A stretch of DNA of 64,000 nucleotides from DAOUTY01 sp964453665 (GCA_964453665.1 CAYVQT010000004.1:1-64000), one strand, 5' to 3'; counted from the first letter of the stretch, positions 9,270-18,365 are shown. The notes: a model not told the origin generated them from the letters alone. Numbers and translations: made by a program.

Positions 9270-10439
9270 TTATCTTGTCATTGAACGAATAGCCTTGCCC
9301 AGGGCCTTATGTTTCAGAACTCTCAGTATAGAGCTCCCGTGCCAATCGAAAGAGAAATCAGGAGACTGGAGTAACTCCTCGTGAATGTTATTAGATATGA
9401 TAAGGTCGAATATACGATCGATTTGATTATCGCTTAAATTCTCATATAGCTTTCGTCCCCAGTAGCCTATTTGAAGCTCTTTGGCAAGCATTTTTCTCCA
9501 CCGGCGTTCATATCGAGCTATCCTTTTCGCTGACAGGTCATCTGAGCGTAATGCCTCATGGATAGTATCAGCAGCGATATCGGCACACAGTAACCCGTAA
9601 TATATTCCACCGCCTGTTGTTGGCTTAACATGCCCGGCCGCATCCCCTATAACAACCGTTCTCTCAGCATAGGTCTTACGCAATGGCATCAAGGGAATAA
9701 CACCGTAAGTGAAATCCGTTTCGACGCAATCTATCTTACCCTGAGCGTTAAGCGTCGTAATCAACTTCTTTAAATACGCTCCCGCGTTGCGCCGTGTAAG
9801 TAGTCCCACCAGCGCCTTCCCTTCTGAAGTAGGGACAAGCCAGGCAAAAAATCCCGGCGCTATACTTTGGCCGAAATAGACCTCGACTTCGCCCACGGTA
9901 TCAGTAGGCACTTCTGTCTGCGCCCCGGCAACGTAGTCATCGATTTTCCCCAGCCCAAGTGCTTTAGTGAGAGAGCCGCCAAAACCATTGCAGATTGCCA
10001 CCACTTTGCTGTCGAAATCTGTCATTGTTCCAGCATGCTCGACGCTTAACCTGACACAACGATTAACTATTTCGATATTGTCCACCCTGGCAGACAAACG
10101 GTATTCAGCACCTTCATCCTGTGCTCTCTGTGCCAGCGCGTTATCGAAAGCAGTGCGATCGACTATATAGGCCTGTACTGTTTCTTTGTGCAGGTTGAGC
10201 ACCTTTCCTGACGGTGAAAATAAGCTGGCCGAAGTCGTCTCGGCTAATACAGCATTGAGTGCAACGGGGAATTTATCAAAGCATTCTTTACCTACAATAC
10301 CCGTGCAGCAAACCGAACTGCCTATCTCCGGCTGTCGCTCGAAAACAATCACCTGATTTCCAAGCTTAGCCAGCTTATAAGCGAAGTAGCTGCCAGCGGG
10401 CCCTGCTCCTACTACCACTGCGTCATATAACTCGGCCAA
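9270..10439 (-). CDS. Geranylgeranyl reductase-family FAD-dependent oxidoreductase
   Basis: The N-terminus carries the FAD Rossmann motif VVVGAGPAGS, followed by FERQPEIGSSVCCTGIVG, the cysteine-bearing loop typical of geranylgeranyl reductase and digeranylgeranylglycerophospholipid reductase relatives. The second FAD motif, VVIGDAAGHVKPTTGGGIYYG, is also present. Family members saturate prenyl chains on lipids, quinones or carotenoids. The 389-residue length is normal. The start is a TTG with AGGAGG about 11 bases upstream. It lies 116 bp upstream of the M16 gene on the same strand. The prenyl substrate cannot be named from sequence. Confidence 0.88.
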   Translation of the reverse strand: MAELYDAVVVGAGPAGSYFAYKLAKLGNQVIVFERQPEIGSSVCCTGIVGKECFDKFPVALNAVLAETTSASLFSPSGKVLNLHKETVQAYIVDRTAFDNALAQRAQDEGAEYRLSARVDNIEIVNRCVRLSVEHAGTMTDFDSKVVAICNGFGGSLTKALGLGKIDDYVAGAQTEVPTDTVGEVEVYFGQSIAPGFFAWLVPTSEGKALVGLLTRRNAGAYLKKLITTLNAQGKIDCVETDFTYGVIPLMPLRKTYAERTVVIGDAAGHVKPTTGGGIYYGLLCADIAADTIHEALRSDDLSAKRIARYERRWRKMLAKELQIGYWGRKLYENLSDNQIDRIFDLIISNNIHEELLQSPDFSFDWHGSSILRVLKHKALGKAIRSMTR

Positions 10440-10527
10440 CTTCTGATAATCCTCCTACGTTCAGGCGCATATCCAGGTTAATGCTAACATCAAATAGCAC
10501 ACCACTCAAGGGGAAGTAGCCCAGGGC

Positions 10528-10556
10528 TTGCCTTCCTTGAATGCGCTGGTTATACT
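10528..10556 (+). promoter_or_regulatory. Likely promoter of ilvE
   Basis: TTGCCT (10528-10533) and TATACT (10551-10556) are spaced by 17 bp. The start codon at 10586 has GAGGGAG upstream. Confidence 0.6.
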
Positions 10557-10585
10557 TAGCAGAAGTTACAAGAGGGAGCTGAATA

Positions 10586-11518
10586 ATGCCGTCATACGCT
10601 TTTTTTCAGAAAAAATTCGTTCCCCTTTCGGAAGCTAAGATAGGTGTCATGACCCATGCCCTCCATTATGGCACTGCTTGCTTCGAAGGGATTCGCGGCA
10701 ACTGGAATTCTGATGACAACCAGCTTTATATATTCCGTTGTAAAGAGCACTACAAAAGGTTGCTCAACAGTTGTAAGCTTTTAAAAATCAGCCTTCCATA
10801 TACCATTGATGAGCTCTGTCAATTGACGATAGACCTGGTTCAGAAATCAGAGTATCGAGAGGATGTCTACATACGGCCTCTGGCATACAAGAGTTCGGAG
10901 GTCTTCGGGGTCAGACTGCATGACCTTGAAGACGACTTTCTTATAATCGTCACGACATTCGGGCCTTACCTTGACATTACCAAAGGCATTAGATGTTCAA
11001 CTTCGCCCTGGATAAGGATAGACGACAATATGATACCGCCCCGGGGCAAGATTTCGGGAATTTATGTAAACAATGCTTTTGCCAAAACCAATGCCATAGA
11101 AAACGGGTATGCCGAGGCTATAATGCTCACTTCGGATGGTTATGTTTCCGAAGGCAGCGGAGAGAATATCTTTCTGGTGATTGACGGGCAACTGGTTACC
11201 CCTGCCTGCTATGACAGAATCCTTATAGGGATCACCCGGAATACCGTTATGGAACTCGCGAAGAAAGAGTTGGGCATAGCCACCATAGAGAGGCATATTG
11301 ACCGCAGCGAAATGTATCTGGCCGATGAGTGCTTTCTAACTGGTACAGCAGCCCACATAACCCCGGTGGTAGAGGTCGACCACCGCAAGATAGGGGAAGG
11401 CACCATTGGAAGCTTAACGAAAAAGCTACAGAAGCTATATTTCGATATCGAGTGCGGAAAGAACAAGAAATATCTCCACTGGTGTACGCCAGTCTATTCA
11501 GACAAAGGTAATTCCTGA
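10586..11518 (+). CDS. ilvE: Branched-chain amino acid aminotransferase
   Basis: This PLP enzyme interconverts Val, Leu and Ile with their 2-oxo acids. The fold-type IV signature is clear: HYGTACFEGIRGNW at the N-terminus, GIYVNNAFAKTNAIENGYAEAIML with the Schiff-base Lys, VSEGSGENIFLV, and TGTAAHITPVVEVD near the end. The 310-residue length is standard. A well-formed ribosome-binding site and promoter precede the ATG. The gene is the first of a plus-strand run. The glycosyltransferase 95 bp downstream may be cotranscribed but is functionally unrelated. Confidence 0.95.
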   Translation: MPSYAFFQKKFVPLSEAKIGVMTHALHYGTACFEGIRGNWNSDDNQLYIFRCKEHYKRLLNSCKLLKISLPYTIDELCQLTIDLVQKSEYREDVYIRPLAYKSSEVFGVRLHDLEDDFLIIVTTFGPYLDITKGIRCSTSPWIRIDDNMIPPRGKISGIYVNNAFAKTNAIENGYAEAIMLTSDGYVSEGSGENIFLVIDGQLVTPACYDRILIGITRNTVMELAKKELGIATIERHIDRSEMYLADECFLTGTAAHITPVVEVDHRKIGEGTIGSLTKKLQKLYFDIECGKNKKYLHWCTPVYSDKGNS

Positions 11519-11613
11519 AAATTTCGAATATCACAGCGCAGCATTATTGCCATCGTCTGTAAGAAATGCCTGCCAGTCCCGAATGATTGGGGATCTGCCT
11601 TAGGAATTCACGA

Positions 11614-12741
11614 ATGGGATCTCAGATTGCGTCAACCGTTGAACTCTCACTGATTGCGCCCACCTACAACGAGAAGGAAAACATAGTTCCTCTGGTAGAG
11701 AGAGTCCACAAAGCACTCTCTCAATATAACTATGAGCTAATCATAGTCGACGACGACAGCCCGGACGGGACCGCAGAGCATGCTGACAGCCTCACCGCAA
11801 GATACCCTCTCAAGGTAATTGTGCGCAAGAACGAGCGTGGTCTGGCTTCAGCAGTTGTCGCTGGCTTCGACCAGGCTCGCGGACAGGTTTTAGGGGCCAT
11901 AGATGCCGATTTGCAGCACCCTCCTGAAGCTATACCCGCCCTTCTGGACGCAATAAGAGGGGGGGCAGATGTAGCCATCGGGAGCCGTTATGTTGAAGGT
12001 GGCGGTATCGAGGGCTGGAGCACAAAGAGAGAGATTATTTCCATCGGGGCCAAAACTATAGCACGGATACTCCTGGCCTCGGTCAGGAAAATCAATGACC
12101 CCCTCGCCGGCTTTTTCCTGTTCAGGAGAGAGGTCATAGAAGGTACAGTGCTTACTCCCACCGGATACAAAATACTGCTGGAGGTGCTGGTAAGAGGAAG
12201 CGCCAAACAGGTGGTAGAAGTACCTTATATATTTAAAGAGAGGGAAAGAGGAAAAAGCAATCTCACCATGAAAGAGCAGCTAAATTTCCTCAAACATATT
12301 TCCCGTTTGGCGTGGTTTGAAGGCGAGATAAAACGTTTTATTAAATTCTGCATAGTGGGAGCTAGCGGATTCTGCGTTAATTTAGGGCTGCTGGCTCTTT
12401 TTGTTGAAGTCGTTCATATGCATAAAGTCTGGGCTCAAATACCAAGTTACCAGATCTCCATACTGACTAATTTTGCGTTTAATGAATTCTGGACATTCAG
12501 CGATCGCCGAACTCCAGGTCTGAAATCATTTCTGATACGAGCAATTAAATTCAACCTAATCAGCCAGGTTGGCTGGGGCATAAATATCAGCGTGTATTAC
12601 CTTGCTTTGAATATCGCCGGAATATACTACATCGTTTCCCAGATAATAGCGATAGCGGTTGCCACACTGTGGAATTTCTTCTCTAATGTAATATGGACAT
12701 GGAGAAAAAGGCCGGGTGAAGCTCTGGCTGATGGAAACTGA
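11614..12741 (+). CDS. GT2 glycosyltransferase fused to a GtrA-type membrane domain (polyprenyl-phosphate sugar transferase)
   Basis: Residues 1 to about 235 form a GT-A family 2 domain like dolichol-phosphate mannosyltransferase. It has the LSLIAPTYNEKENI opening, IVDDDSPDGT and the DADLQHPPEAIP metal-binding loop. Residues from about 240 onward are a four-helix GtrA/DPMS-like membrane domain (FIKFCIVGASGFCVNLGLL). The protein probably moves a sugar from a nucleotide donor to polyprenyl phosphate at the inner face of the membrane. ATG 11614, with AGGA upstream, is preferred to TTG 11587. A small membrane protein and a PAP2 phosphatase follow directly, consistent with a lipid-linked sugar or polyprenyl-phosphate recycling cluster. 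Confidence 0.9.
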   Translation: MGSQIASTVELSLIAPTYNEKENIVPLVERVHKALSQYNYELIIVDDDSPDGTAEHADSLTARYPLKVIVRKNERGLASAVVAGFDQARGQVLGAIDADLQHPPEAIPALLDAIRGGADVAIGSRYVEGGGIEGWSTKREIISIGAKTIARILLASVRKINDPLAGFFLFRREVIEGTVLTPTGYKILLEVLVRGSAKQVVEVPYIFKERERGKSNLTMKEQLNFLKHISRLAWFEGEIKRFIKFCIVGASGFCVNLGLLALFVEVVHMHKVWAQIPSYQISILTNFAFNEFWTFSDRRTPGLKSFLIRAIKFNLISQVGWGINISVYYLALNIAGIYYIVSQIIAIAVATLWNFFSNVIWTWRKRPGEALADGN

Positions 12742-12759
12742 AATAGGAGCAATAGTGAC

Positions 12760-13173
12760 ATGGCTTTAGATTATTTCGTGCTGGTCTTTATAGCTGCTAT
12801 AGGCGTCTACCAGATAGCTTCAATACCCGCCGGTCTCAGGGGGCTGTGGTTCTTCAGGCAACACAAAGTTCAGTATTTCTTCGGCATCCTGGCAATTCTG
12901 GGCGTTTTCGGATGGTTCTATACCAGTGAGGAACGAAATATCCAGCACACAGTGGAGGGGGCCCAACAGCTATGGTTGTTCCTCGGCGCAATCGTTTTTG
13001 CGTATTTCATAAACGCCATCCTGGCATCAGTCATCCAGGCCGCCGTCAGTAAGCGTGGTGACAGCCCTATCAGGGGAAAGCAACAGGACCGGGGAATGGA
13101 GACGTTAAAGACTATGACTCTATTAGATGGCATCCTCAGCAGTTGGAGAAAGAAAAAGGGGATTGAGGATTGA
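12760..13173 (+). CDS. Small integral membrane protein of unknown function
   Basis: I do not recognise this 137-residue protein. It has three hydrophobic segments, at about residues 3-24, 39-55 and 72-95, and a basic, soluble C-terminal tail ending in RKKKGIED. AGGAG lies upstream of the ATG. It sits 18 bp after the GT2-GtrA gene and overlaps the next gene (PAP2) by one base (TGATG), so it is very likely translated as part of the same polyprenyl-lipid cluster. It has no recognisable catalytic motif. Confidence 0.75.
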   Translation: MALDYFVLVFIAAIGVYQIASIPAGLRGLWFFRQHKVQYFFGILAILGVFGWFYTSEERNIQHTVEGAQQLWLFLGAIVFAYFINAILASVIQAAVSKRGDSPIRGKQQDRGMETLKTMTLLDGILSSWRKKKGIED

Positions 13174-13784
13174 TGCCGCCGCTCTCCGGATGGACTTTGT
13201 GGATAACGGGATTCGTGGGCAAAGCGCCCGCCCTGGATCACGTGATGGGATTTCTGGCCAATGATTTCTTCGTTCCCGTTGCCATAGCGCTTATCATGCT
13301 GGGCCTCTGGATAGGGCACCCTGACCTAACCCGAAGAGGGCAGCTCCAGAAAGCCATTATGAACGCCTCCGTTGCCATTGGAATATCCACACTGGTCGTA
13401 CGTACCCTGAACGTGTTTGATTTTTGGCCCCGGCCTTTTCTTGTTGATGACATTGTTATTCGCGAGAGTGCTACGTACGCTGCTCAAACCGTCTTCTATC
13501 TGCCCCACGACCCTTCCTTTCCCAGCAACGCAGCTACAATATCGTTCGCTGCCGCTACCGGCATCTGGTTCAGTCATCGTACAGCAGGCGCTGTTCTTTA
13601 CTTCATCGCCTTCCTCTGGGTTTTCGCACGATTCTATGCCGGTATACACTTCGCTGTAGACCTCGCCGGTGGTGTCATGATAGGTATCGTCACAAGCACC
13701 ATGATTTCCAAGGTATTTATGCCCAGAACCGAGCCCGTACCAACATGGGCTCTCAAGTTAGGAAGGTTCTTGTACTTGGCGTGA
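13173..13784 (+). CDS. PAP2-family membrane phosphatase with a changed catalytic motif
   Basis: The protein has the membrane architecture of PAP2/undecaprenyl-pyrophosphatase enzymes. Motif 1 ends in WPRPF (RP at residues 87-88). Motif 3 is RFYAGIHFAVDLAGG with Arg153, His159 and Asp163. Motif 2, normally PSGH or PSxH, reads PSNAA at residues 117-121, so its histidine, the general acid in active enzymes, is missing. Either the protein is catalytically altered or a neighbouring residue substitutes. The ATG at 13173 overlaps the previous stop (TGATG) and has GAGG upstream, so translation is coupled. A role in recycling polyprenyl phosphate for the upstream glycosyltransferase is inferred. Confidence 0.8.
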   Translation: MPPLSGWTLWITGFVGKAPALDHVMGFLANDFFVPVAIALIMLGLWIGHPDLTRRGQLQKAIMNASVAIGISTLVVRTLNVFDFWPRPFLVDDIVIRESATYAAQTVFYLPHDPSFPSNAATISFAAATGIWFSHRTAGAVLYFIAFLWVFARFYAGIHFAVDLAGGVMIGIVTSTMISKVFMPRTEPVPTWALKLGRFLYLA

Positions 13785-13790
13785 CGGTGG

Positions 13791-15656
13791 CTATTCTCCG
13801 GCAGTAACCCTACGACTGCGCCCGGATGCCGTTTTCAACGCACTATACTTACTCTGGCAGCTACTCATTTTCCCCTGAAGTCCACAGGCATTGCACGGCC
13901 CCGAACTACAATTAGGGGTTTCTTCTCCTAGCATAGTTCGTTCGTATTCTTTCCTGAGGAAACCGTGACTGATGCCGGTGTCTATATGTGTCCAGGGTAA
14001 TATCTCATCCAGTGAGCGCTCCCGGCATGCATAGAAGCAGGGATCAAGGCCGCATCTACCGAAAGCCGTTTGCCACTTCTCATAGACAAAGTGTTCGCTC
14101 CAGGCATCGAACCTGCTCCCCAGTCGCCACGCGTGTTCGATTGCCCCGGCCAGTCGCCTGTCACCACGCGACAGCACTCCCTCTAACAGGCTCGCATCAG
14201 GGTCATGCCATGACAATTGAACCCCCGACTTTTTCAGACCGTTTCTGAGAATCTGCTGTTTCGCAGCCAGCTCATCCTCGGACACTTGAGCCACCCACTG
14301 AAATGCGGTATGAGGTTTGGGAACGAAGGTAGAGGCATTAACCCTGACATTAATTCTGCCCTTGCCCACACTCTTTATCCTGCGTACCAGATATACTATG
14401 CCCTCTATGTCGCTCAGCGTCTCGGTTGGCAGCCCGATCATAAAGTAAAGTTTTACGCTTTTCCAACCTCTCTCCCAGGCAGTCTCAATAGTCTGCAGTA
14501 TGTCTTCCTCAGAAATACCCTTATTAATCGCCCGGCGCAGCCGTTCTGTCCCTGCTTCAGGAGCGAAGGTAAAACTGGACTTCTTTCCATCCCGTAAGGA
14601 ATCGGCTAATGCCACGGAAAAGGTATCAAGGCGCAGGCTGGGCAGCGACAGGATAATATTGTTTCCCCTGTACCGCTCTGATATAACGTTTACCAGATTC
14701 GCAATATCCGGATAATCGCTGGTACTCAGAGAAAGGAGAGAAATTTCGTCATAACCGCAGTTTCTCGCCAGGTCACCTACTGCCCTGACAATCTCCTCCC
14801 GGGAACGCTCCCTTACAGGTCGGTAGATTATGCCCGCCTGACAGAAACGACAACCCTGATAACAACCGCGCTGTATCTCGACTGCGGCCCGGTCATGTAC
14901 CACCTGAAGGTAAGGCACCAGGGTATTTGTCAGCGCGGGGGGTAAATTAGACACAATACGCCGCTCAATGGCCGGTTTCGCTTCAGCAACCATAGGTGTT
15001 ATTGCTGCCACGGTCCCATCGTCATGATAGTCAACGCTGTAAAAACGGGGCACATAAATACCCTGTATCTGCGCTGCTTCACGAAGCAGTTCCTCCCTCC
15101 GCCCCGTCCCCTCTCTCTTCCATTCTCGGTATATATCAAGCAGCTCCAGGACCACCTCTTCGCCCTCACCTACAACAAACAGGTCTATAAATTCTGCCAC
15201 TGGCTCCGGGTTAAGAGCGCAGCTACCACCCGCGATAACCAGTGGCATAGAGTCATCTCTTTCCGCAGCATTTATCGGCAGCCCTGCCAGGTCCAGTAGG
15301 TTGAGCACGTTGCTGTAGGTCAGCTCATATCCCAGTGAGAACCCGATAATATCGAAGTCTTTTACAGGCCGTTTCGATTCCAGGCTGAAAAGGGGGTAGC
15401 CATCGCTGCGCATCTCAGCTTCCATATCGACCCAGGGGGAAAAGACCCGCTCTGCGAGCACATCGGTCTGCCTGTTCAGCAGATCATATATGATAGCCAG
15501 TCCGAAATTGGACATGCCGATCTCGTAGAGGTCGGGATATGAAATAACTACCTTTATCGCTGTCGATTCCCAGTCCTTTGAGACGCTGTTCCATTCTCCA
15601 CCTGTGTAGCGGGCAGGCCTTTTTACTCTGGAAAGAATACTATCTAGATTTACCAT
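13791..15656 (-). CDS. B12-binding-domain radical SAM protein, TIGR03960-like
   Basis: The 621-residue protein starts with a B12-binding-like domain (ISYPDLYEIGMSNFGL, FDIIGFSLGYELTYSN). The radical SAM core follows with the Fe-S motif CYQGCRFCQAG near residue 265 and FAPEAGTERLRRAINKG downstream. The C-terminus has an extra cysteine cluster (CSSGPCNACGLQGKMSSC). This layout is that of the TIGR03960 family, whose role is not settled. In other genomes it is usually next to a DUF2344/TIGR03936 gene and RNase G or ribosomal protein L21 genes. None of these is nearby here. The plus-strand PAP2 gene ends 6 bp away, convergently. Confidence 0.88.
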   Translation of the reverse strand: MVNLDSILSRVKRPARYTGGEWNSVSKDWESTAIKVVISYPDLYEIGMSNFGLAIIYDLLNRQTDVLAERVFSPWVDMEAEMRSDGYPLFSLESKRPVKDFDIIGFSLGYELTYSNVLNLLDLAGLPINAAERDDSMPLVIAGGSCALNPEPVAEFIDLFVVGEGEEVVLELLDIYREWKREGTGRREELLREAAQIQGIYVPRFYSVDYHDDGTVAAITPMVAEAKPAIERRIVSNLPPALTNTLVPYLQVVHDRAAVEIQRGCYQGCRFCQAGIIYRPVRERSREEIVRAVGDLARNCGYDEISLLSLSTSDYPDIANLVNVISERYRGNNIILSLPSLRLDTFSVALADSLRDGKKSSFTFAPEAGTERLRRAINKGISEEDILQTIETAWERGWKSVKLYFMIGLPTETLSDIEGIVYLVRRIKSVGKGRINVRVNASTFVPKPHTAFQWVAQVSEDELAAKQQILRNGLKKSGVQLSWHDPDASLLEGVLSRGDRRLAGAIEHAWRLGSRFDAWSEHFVYEKWQTAFGRCGLDPCFYACRERSLDEILPWTHIDTGISHGFLRKEYERTMLGEETPNCSSGPCNACGLQGKMSSCQSKYSALKTASGRSRRVTAGE

Positions 15657-15758
15657 TTTCGCCTCAAGCAGTCATTATAGCTTCATGGTGTTAACGGCGC
15701 AAATTGGAGACCGAACATTCTTGACTTATACCGCTTTTGGCCTTAGTCTAAAACCGCA

Positions 15759-16415
15759 ATGAGCTTCCGCGAACTGGACCAGCCCCTCGAACAAGTGCAG
15801 GAAGAAACAGGTTTGGATGAGGGGAAAATCGTAAAACCAGAGGTAAGAATACCGGGCAAAGGGCGTTGGAAATACATACTTCTGCTGGCAGCGGGCGCCC
15901 TGGCGATGATACTGGTGAGCATCCTTATTAAGAAGCCGACCAACTTCGAAGAGTACATCACCGCCTCTGGTTACGGAGGCGTATTTCTTATGGCGGTCAT
16001 CGGCAGTGCATCCCCGGTCTGGCCTCTCCCCGGTTCGTGGGCAGCCTTCATCGCCGGAGGCCTGGGACTGAACCCGTTTCTACTGGGACTGGCTGCGGGA
16101 TTCGGTGAGCCTATAGGAGAGCTTACCGGCTACACGGCGGGCTACGGCGGACAGATAGCCATCAACAAATGGAAGAGATATGAGAAAATAGAGAACTGGA
16201 TGAGGCGGCACGGCGGTATCACCATATTCTTCATATCCGCAATACCAAACTTTTTTATAAAGCTGGCAACCGTAGCCGCCGGCGCCCTCTGCTATCCTCT
16301 GTGGAGGTTCTTCATTTTCTGCTGGGCGGGCAAGACAGTCAAGTCACTGGCTTTCGCCTTTGCAGGCGCCGGTCTTTTCGACGGGATCAAGGCTCTTATC
16401 GAGCGCGTCTTTTAG
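15759..16415 (+). CDS. VTT/DedA-family membrane protein
   Basis: After a roughly 45-residue polar N-terminus and a first hydrophobic helix comes a VTT (SNARE-associated/DedA) core. It has a re-entrant glycine-rich loop (PLPGSWAAFIAGG), then EPIGELTGYTAGYGG and the second half-helix ISAIPNFFIKLATVAAG. Family members are membrane transporters or scramblases affecting polyprenyl phosphate and phospholipid distribution. The ATG at 15759 has no clear ribosome-binding site. A possible promoter (TTGACT at 15721, TAGTCT at 15744) would start the mRNA almost at the ATG, so a leaderless message is possible. It is divergent from the radical SAM gene. Confidence 0.85.
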   Translation: MSFRELDQPLEQVQEETGLDEGKIVKPEVRIPGKGRWKYILLLAAGALAMILVSILIKKPTNFEEYITASGYGGVFLMAVIGSASPVWPLPGSWAAFIAGGLGLNPFLLGLAAGFGEPIGELTGYTAGYGGQIAINKWKRYEKIENWMRRHGGITIFFISAIPNFFIKLATVAAGALCYPLWRFFIFCWAGKTVKSLAFAFAGAGLFDGIKALIERVF

Positions 16416-16483
16416 TATACTTTCCATTACAACGTTCGACTGCGTTATATACCTTCCAGCCATCTCCTCAACACCCGTAGCAT

Positions 16484-16512
16484 TTGCCCCTGAAACGCTG
16501 TTGCGTTAAAAT
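16484..16512 (+). promoter_or_regulatory. Likely promoter of the HJR-like/NDT-TPR/uvrB run
   Basis: TTGCCC (16484-16489) and TAAAAT (16507-16512) are spaced by 17 bp. The predicted start near 16519 is about 25 bp upstream of the ATG at 16545, with AAGAGGA between. No other clear promoter is seen before uvrB. Confidence 0.55.
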
Positions 16513-16544
16513 CACCTCAACATCTCCCCCAAGAGGATAATATA

Positions 16545-17030
16545 ATGGAAACACTTCTCATCGCGCTCGTTTCTATATTGTTGCTGCTATTGATAGTGGT
16601 GCTGGCGCTGCTGCTGAGGCCGAGGAGGGTTGAGGTGCCCGCTATAGAGGAAATGGAGAACAAGCTCCGCTTCGCCCTCGCCTCCGCGGACTCGGTAAAG
16701 CAGATTCAGGAAATCCTGGAGGACCTGCCCAGCGACCTTCTGCAGTCGATTACCAGGAGCCTGGGCAAGAGGACGGGCAAGCTCAACGAGCTGATGGCCA
16801 CCTTCGAGCTGACCCAGTACGACAGGCTGTTCTACCTGGGCGACCCCATCGACTTCGTCGGCATCAAGTACGACGAGAGCATCGACTTTATCGAGGTCAA
16901 GACAGGGAGGTTTCGCCTCACCGAGGACGAGAGAAAGCTGAGGGAGCTTATCGAGACCGGGCGGGTATGCTACGTGCCGCTGACCGTTCAGCGCATCGGC
17001 ATCGCCGAAGAGGTCGAGACGGGGGAGTAG
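16545..17030 (+). CDS. Membrane-anchored Holliday-junction-resolvase-related protein (Endonuc_Holl-type)
   Basis: A single N-terminal transmembrane helix (about residues 4-25) is followed by a short helical linker. A nuclease-like core then carries GDPIDFVG (Asp103) and IDFIEVKTG (Glu117, Lys119). The D...ExK pattern is the PD-(D/E)xK active site of Holliday-junction-resolvase-related proteins (PF10107-like). Such membrane-tethered proteins are common but of unknown role. The gene is strikingly G+C-rich in third codon positions, like uvrB at 18366 and unlike the gene between them. It begins the only visible transcription unit leading to uvrB, so a link to DNA repair is plausible but inferred. 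Confidence 0.82.
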   Translation: METLLIALVSILLLLLIVVLALLLRPRRVEVPAIEEMENKLRFALASADSVKQIQEILEDLPSDLLQSITRSLGKRTGKLNELMATFELTQYDRLFYLGDPIDFVGIKYDESIDFIEVKTGRFRLTEDERKLRELIETGRVCYVPLTVQRIGIAEEVETGE

Positions 17031-17058
17031 GGTTCTAATTAGGCTTAGGAGGTGGGAA

Positions 17059-18363
17059 ATGGTACTAATGATAAGGTGCCCACTTACTGGATTGACTTGC
17101 GGCAAACCTATCGCTATTCAAGAAAAGACCTTCTTTCTTTCAGAAGCTGATGAACCCCGCGATGCGACAGATCGGCGGCGTAAAGCCATAAAAGAAGCGC
17201 TAGGAAAGAAATATCAGATAAGAAGCGCGCTTCTCGAGAAGCAGCCAATTGCGTTTAATTGCAAGATTTGTGAAATGATACAATCTTGTGCCTATGGCAT
17301 AGCTGACATTACAGGACAAAAACCTAACGTGCTACTGGAATTAGGGATGATGTTCGCACTTGGTAAGCCCACAATAATACTGTGTAAAAAGGGAGAAGAA
17401 TGGCTATTGCAACTGCCTTCGAATCTGAATGCAATAGAAGTAGTTCCCTTCGAAGACTATATCGACATAATAGATGATGTCAGACAAATTGCTTCATCAC
17501 TTCCACCATCAGTAACGCCGCTGTTACCTTTTGAGGAAACAGAGAAGGTTTTACAAGAGTTTAACCCTCAACTTGCTAAAGATATAAAAAAGGCGTTAGA
17601 CGAACACAAAATTACACTGGTTGCAGAATTCGAGAAGGTCATCAAAGAAGCCAAACTGGACACCACTGTTTCTGAGAAGGAGCGGATTCAAATTACACCG
17701 AAGCTAGAAGAAAGACTGGCTAAGCTTGAAGAGTCGCTAAAGAAGTACGAGAGGCTGGGATTTGCATCGGACGCAACGACCGCTTTTTACAGGGGTAATT
17801 TCTACTATGACAGGCAAGAATACGAGGCTGCTATCGAGCAATACGATTGGGCTTTTACACTGAATCCTCATTATACATCAGCACTAAACAACAGGGGCAA
17901 CACCTATCATGAACTGGAACGCTACGATGAAGCCATCGCTGACTACAACCGCGCCATCGAGCTAAGGCCCGATTACCCCGAAGCACTAAACAACAGGGGC
18001 AACACCTATCATGAACTGGAACGCTACGATGAAGCCATCGCTGACTACAACCGCGCCATCGAGCTAAGGCCCGATGACCCCGTAAAACTCAAGAACAGGG
18101 GTACTACTTACACTAAAATGGAGCGTTACGATGAGGCCCTCGCTGACTTCAACAGGGCCCTCGAGCTAAGGCCCGATTTCTCCGGTGCGCTATACAATTT
18201 AGCGTGCTTTTTCTCACTGACTGACAGGCCGGATGATGCTATTTCTAATTTAGTGAAGGCCATACGGCTGGGTCAGAAGTACCTCGAAATGGCGAAAACA
18301 GACAGCGACTTCGACAAAATTCGCAATGACCCCAGATTTCAAAATTTAATTGAAGAAGACTAG
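17059..18363 (+). CDS. NDT/TIR-like N-terminal domain fused to TPR repeats
   Basis: Residues 1 to about 150 look like a Rossmann-type nucleoside-deoxyribosyltransferase/TIR-like domain: IADITGQKPNVLLELGMMFALGKPTIIL, with Glu94 in the position of the family nucleophile. It is preceded by a cysteine-bearing start (CPLTGLTC) and FNCKICEMIQSC, giving five conserved-looking cysteines. Residues about 165-235 are charged and helical (possible coiled coil). About four TPR repeats of 34 residues follow to residue 376. TPRs bind partner proteins. NDT/TIR-like domains cleave glycosidic bonds in nucleotides, often in immune signalling. Activity here is unproven. AGGAGG precedes the ATG. The stop is 2 bp before the uvrB ATG. 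Codon use is less G+C-rich than both neighbours, which suggests a later insertion into the uvrB unit. Confidence 0.72.
   Translation: MVLMIRCPLTGLTCGKPIAIQEKTFFLSEADEPRDATDRRRKAIKEALGKKYQIRSALLEKQPIAFNCKICEMIQSCAYGIADITGQKPNVLLELGMMFALGKPTIILCKKGEEWLLQLPSNLNAIEVVPFEDYIDIIDDVRQIASSLPPSVTPLLPFEETEKVLQEFNPQLAKDIKKALDEHKITLVAEFEKVIKEAKLDTTVSEKERIQITPKLEERLAKLEESLKKYERLGFASDATTAFYRGNFYYDRQEYEAAIEQYDWAFTLNPHYTSALNNRGNTYHELERYDEAIADYNRAIELRPDYPEALNNRGNTYHELERYDEAIADYNRAIELRPDDPVKLKNRGTTYTKMERYDEALADFNRALELRPDFSGALYNLACFFSLTDRPDDAISNLVKAIRLGQKYLEMAKTDSDFDKIRNDPRFQNLIEED
17881..18177 (+). repeat. Tandem 102-bp TPR-coding repeat
   Basis: Two copies of a 93-bp block (17881-17973 and 17983-18075) are identical at every base, with a 102-bp period equal to one 34-residue TPR. 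A third copy (18085-18177) has diverged. Silent-site identity means recent duplication or gene conversion rather than only protein-level selection. Repeat number may vary between strains. Confidence 0.95.
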
Positions 18364-18365
18364 CT

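Noticed and set aside
17881..18177. 102-bp repeats as CRISPR or a non-coding satellite
   Set aside because: They are in frame and each encodes one 34-residue TPR.
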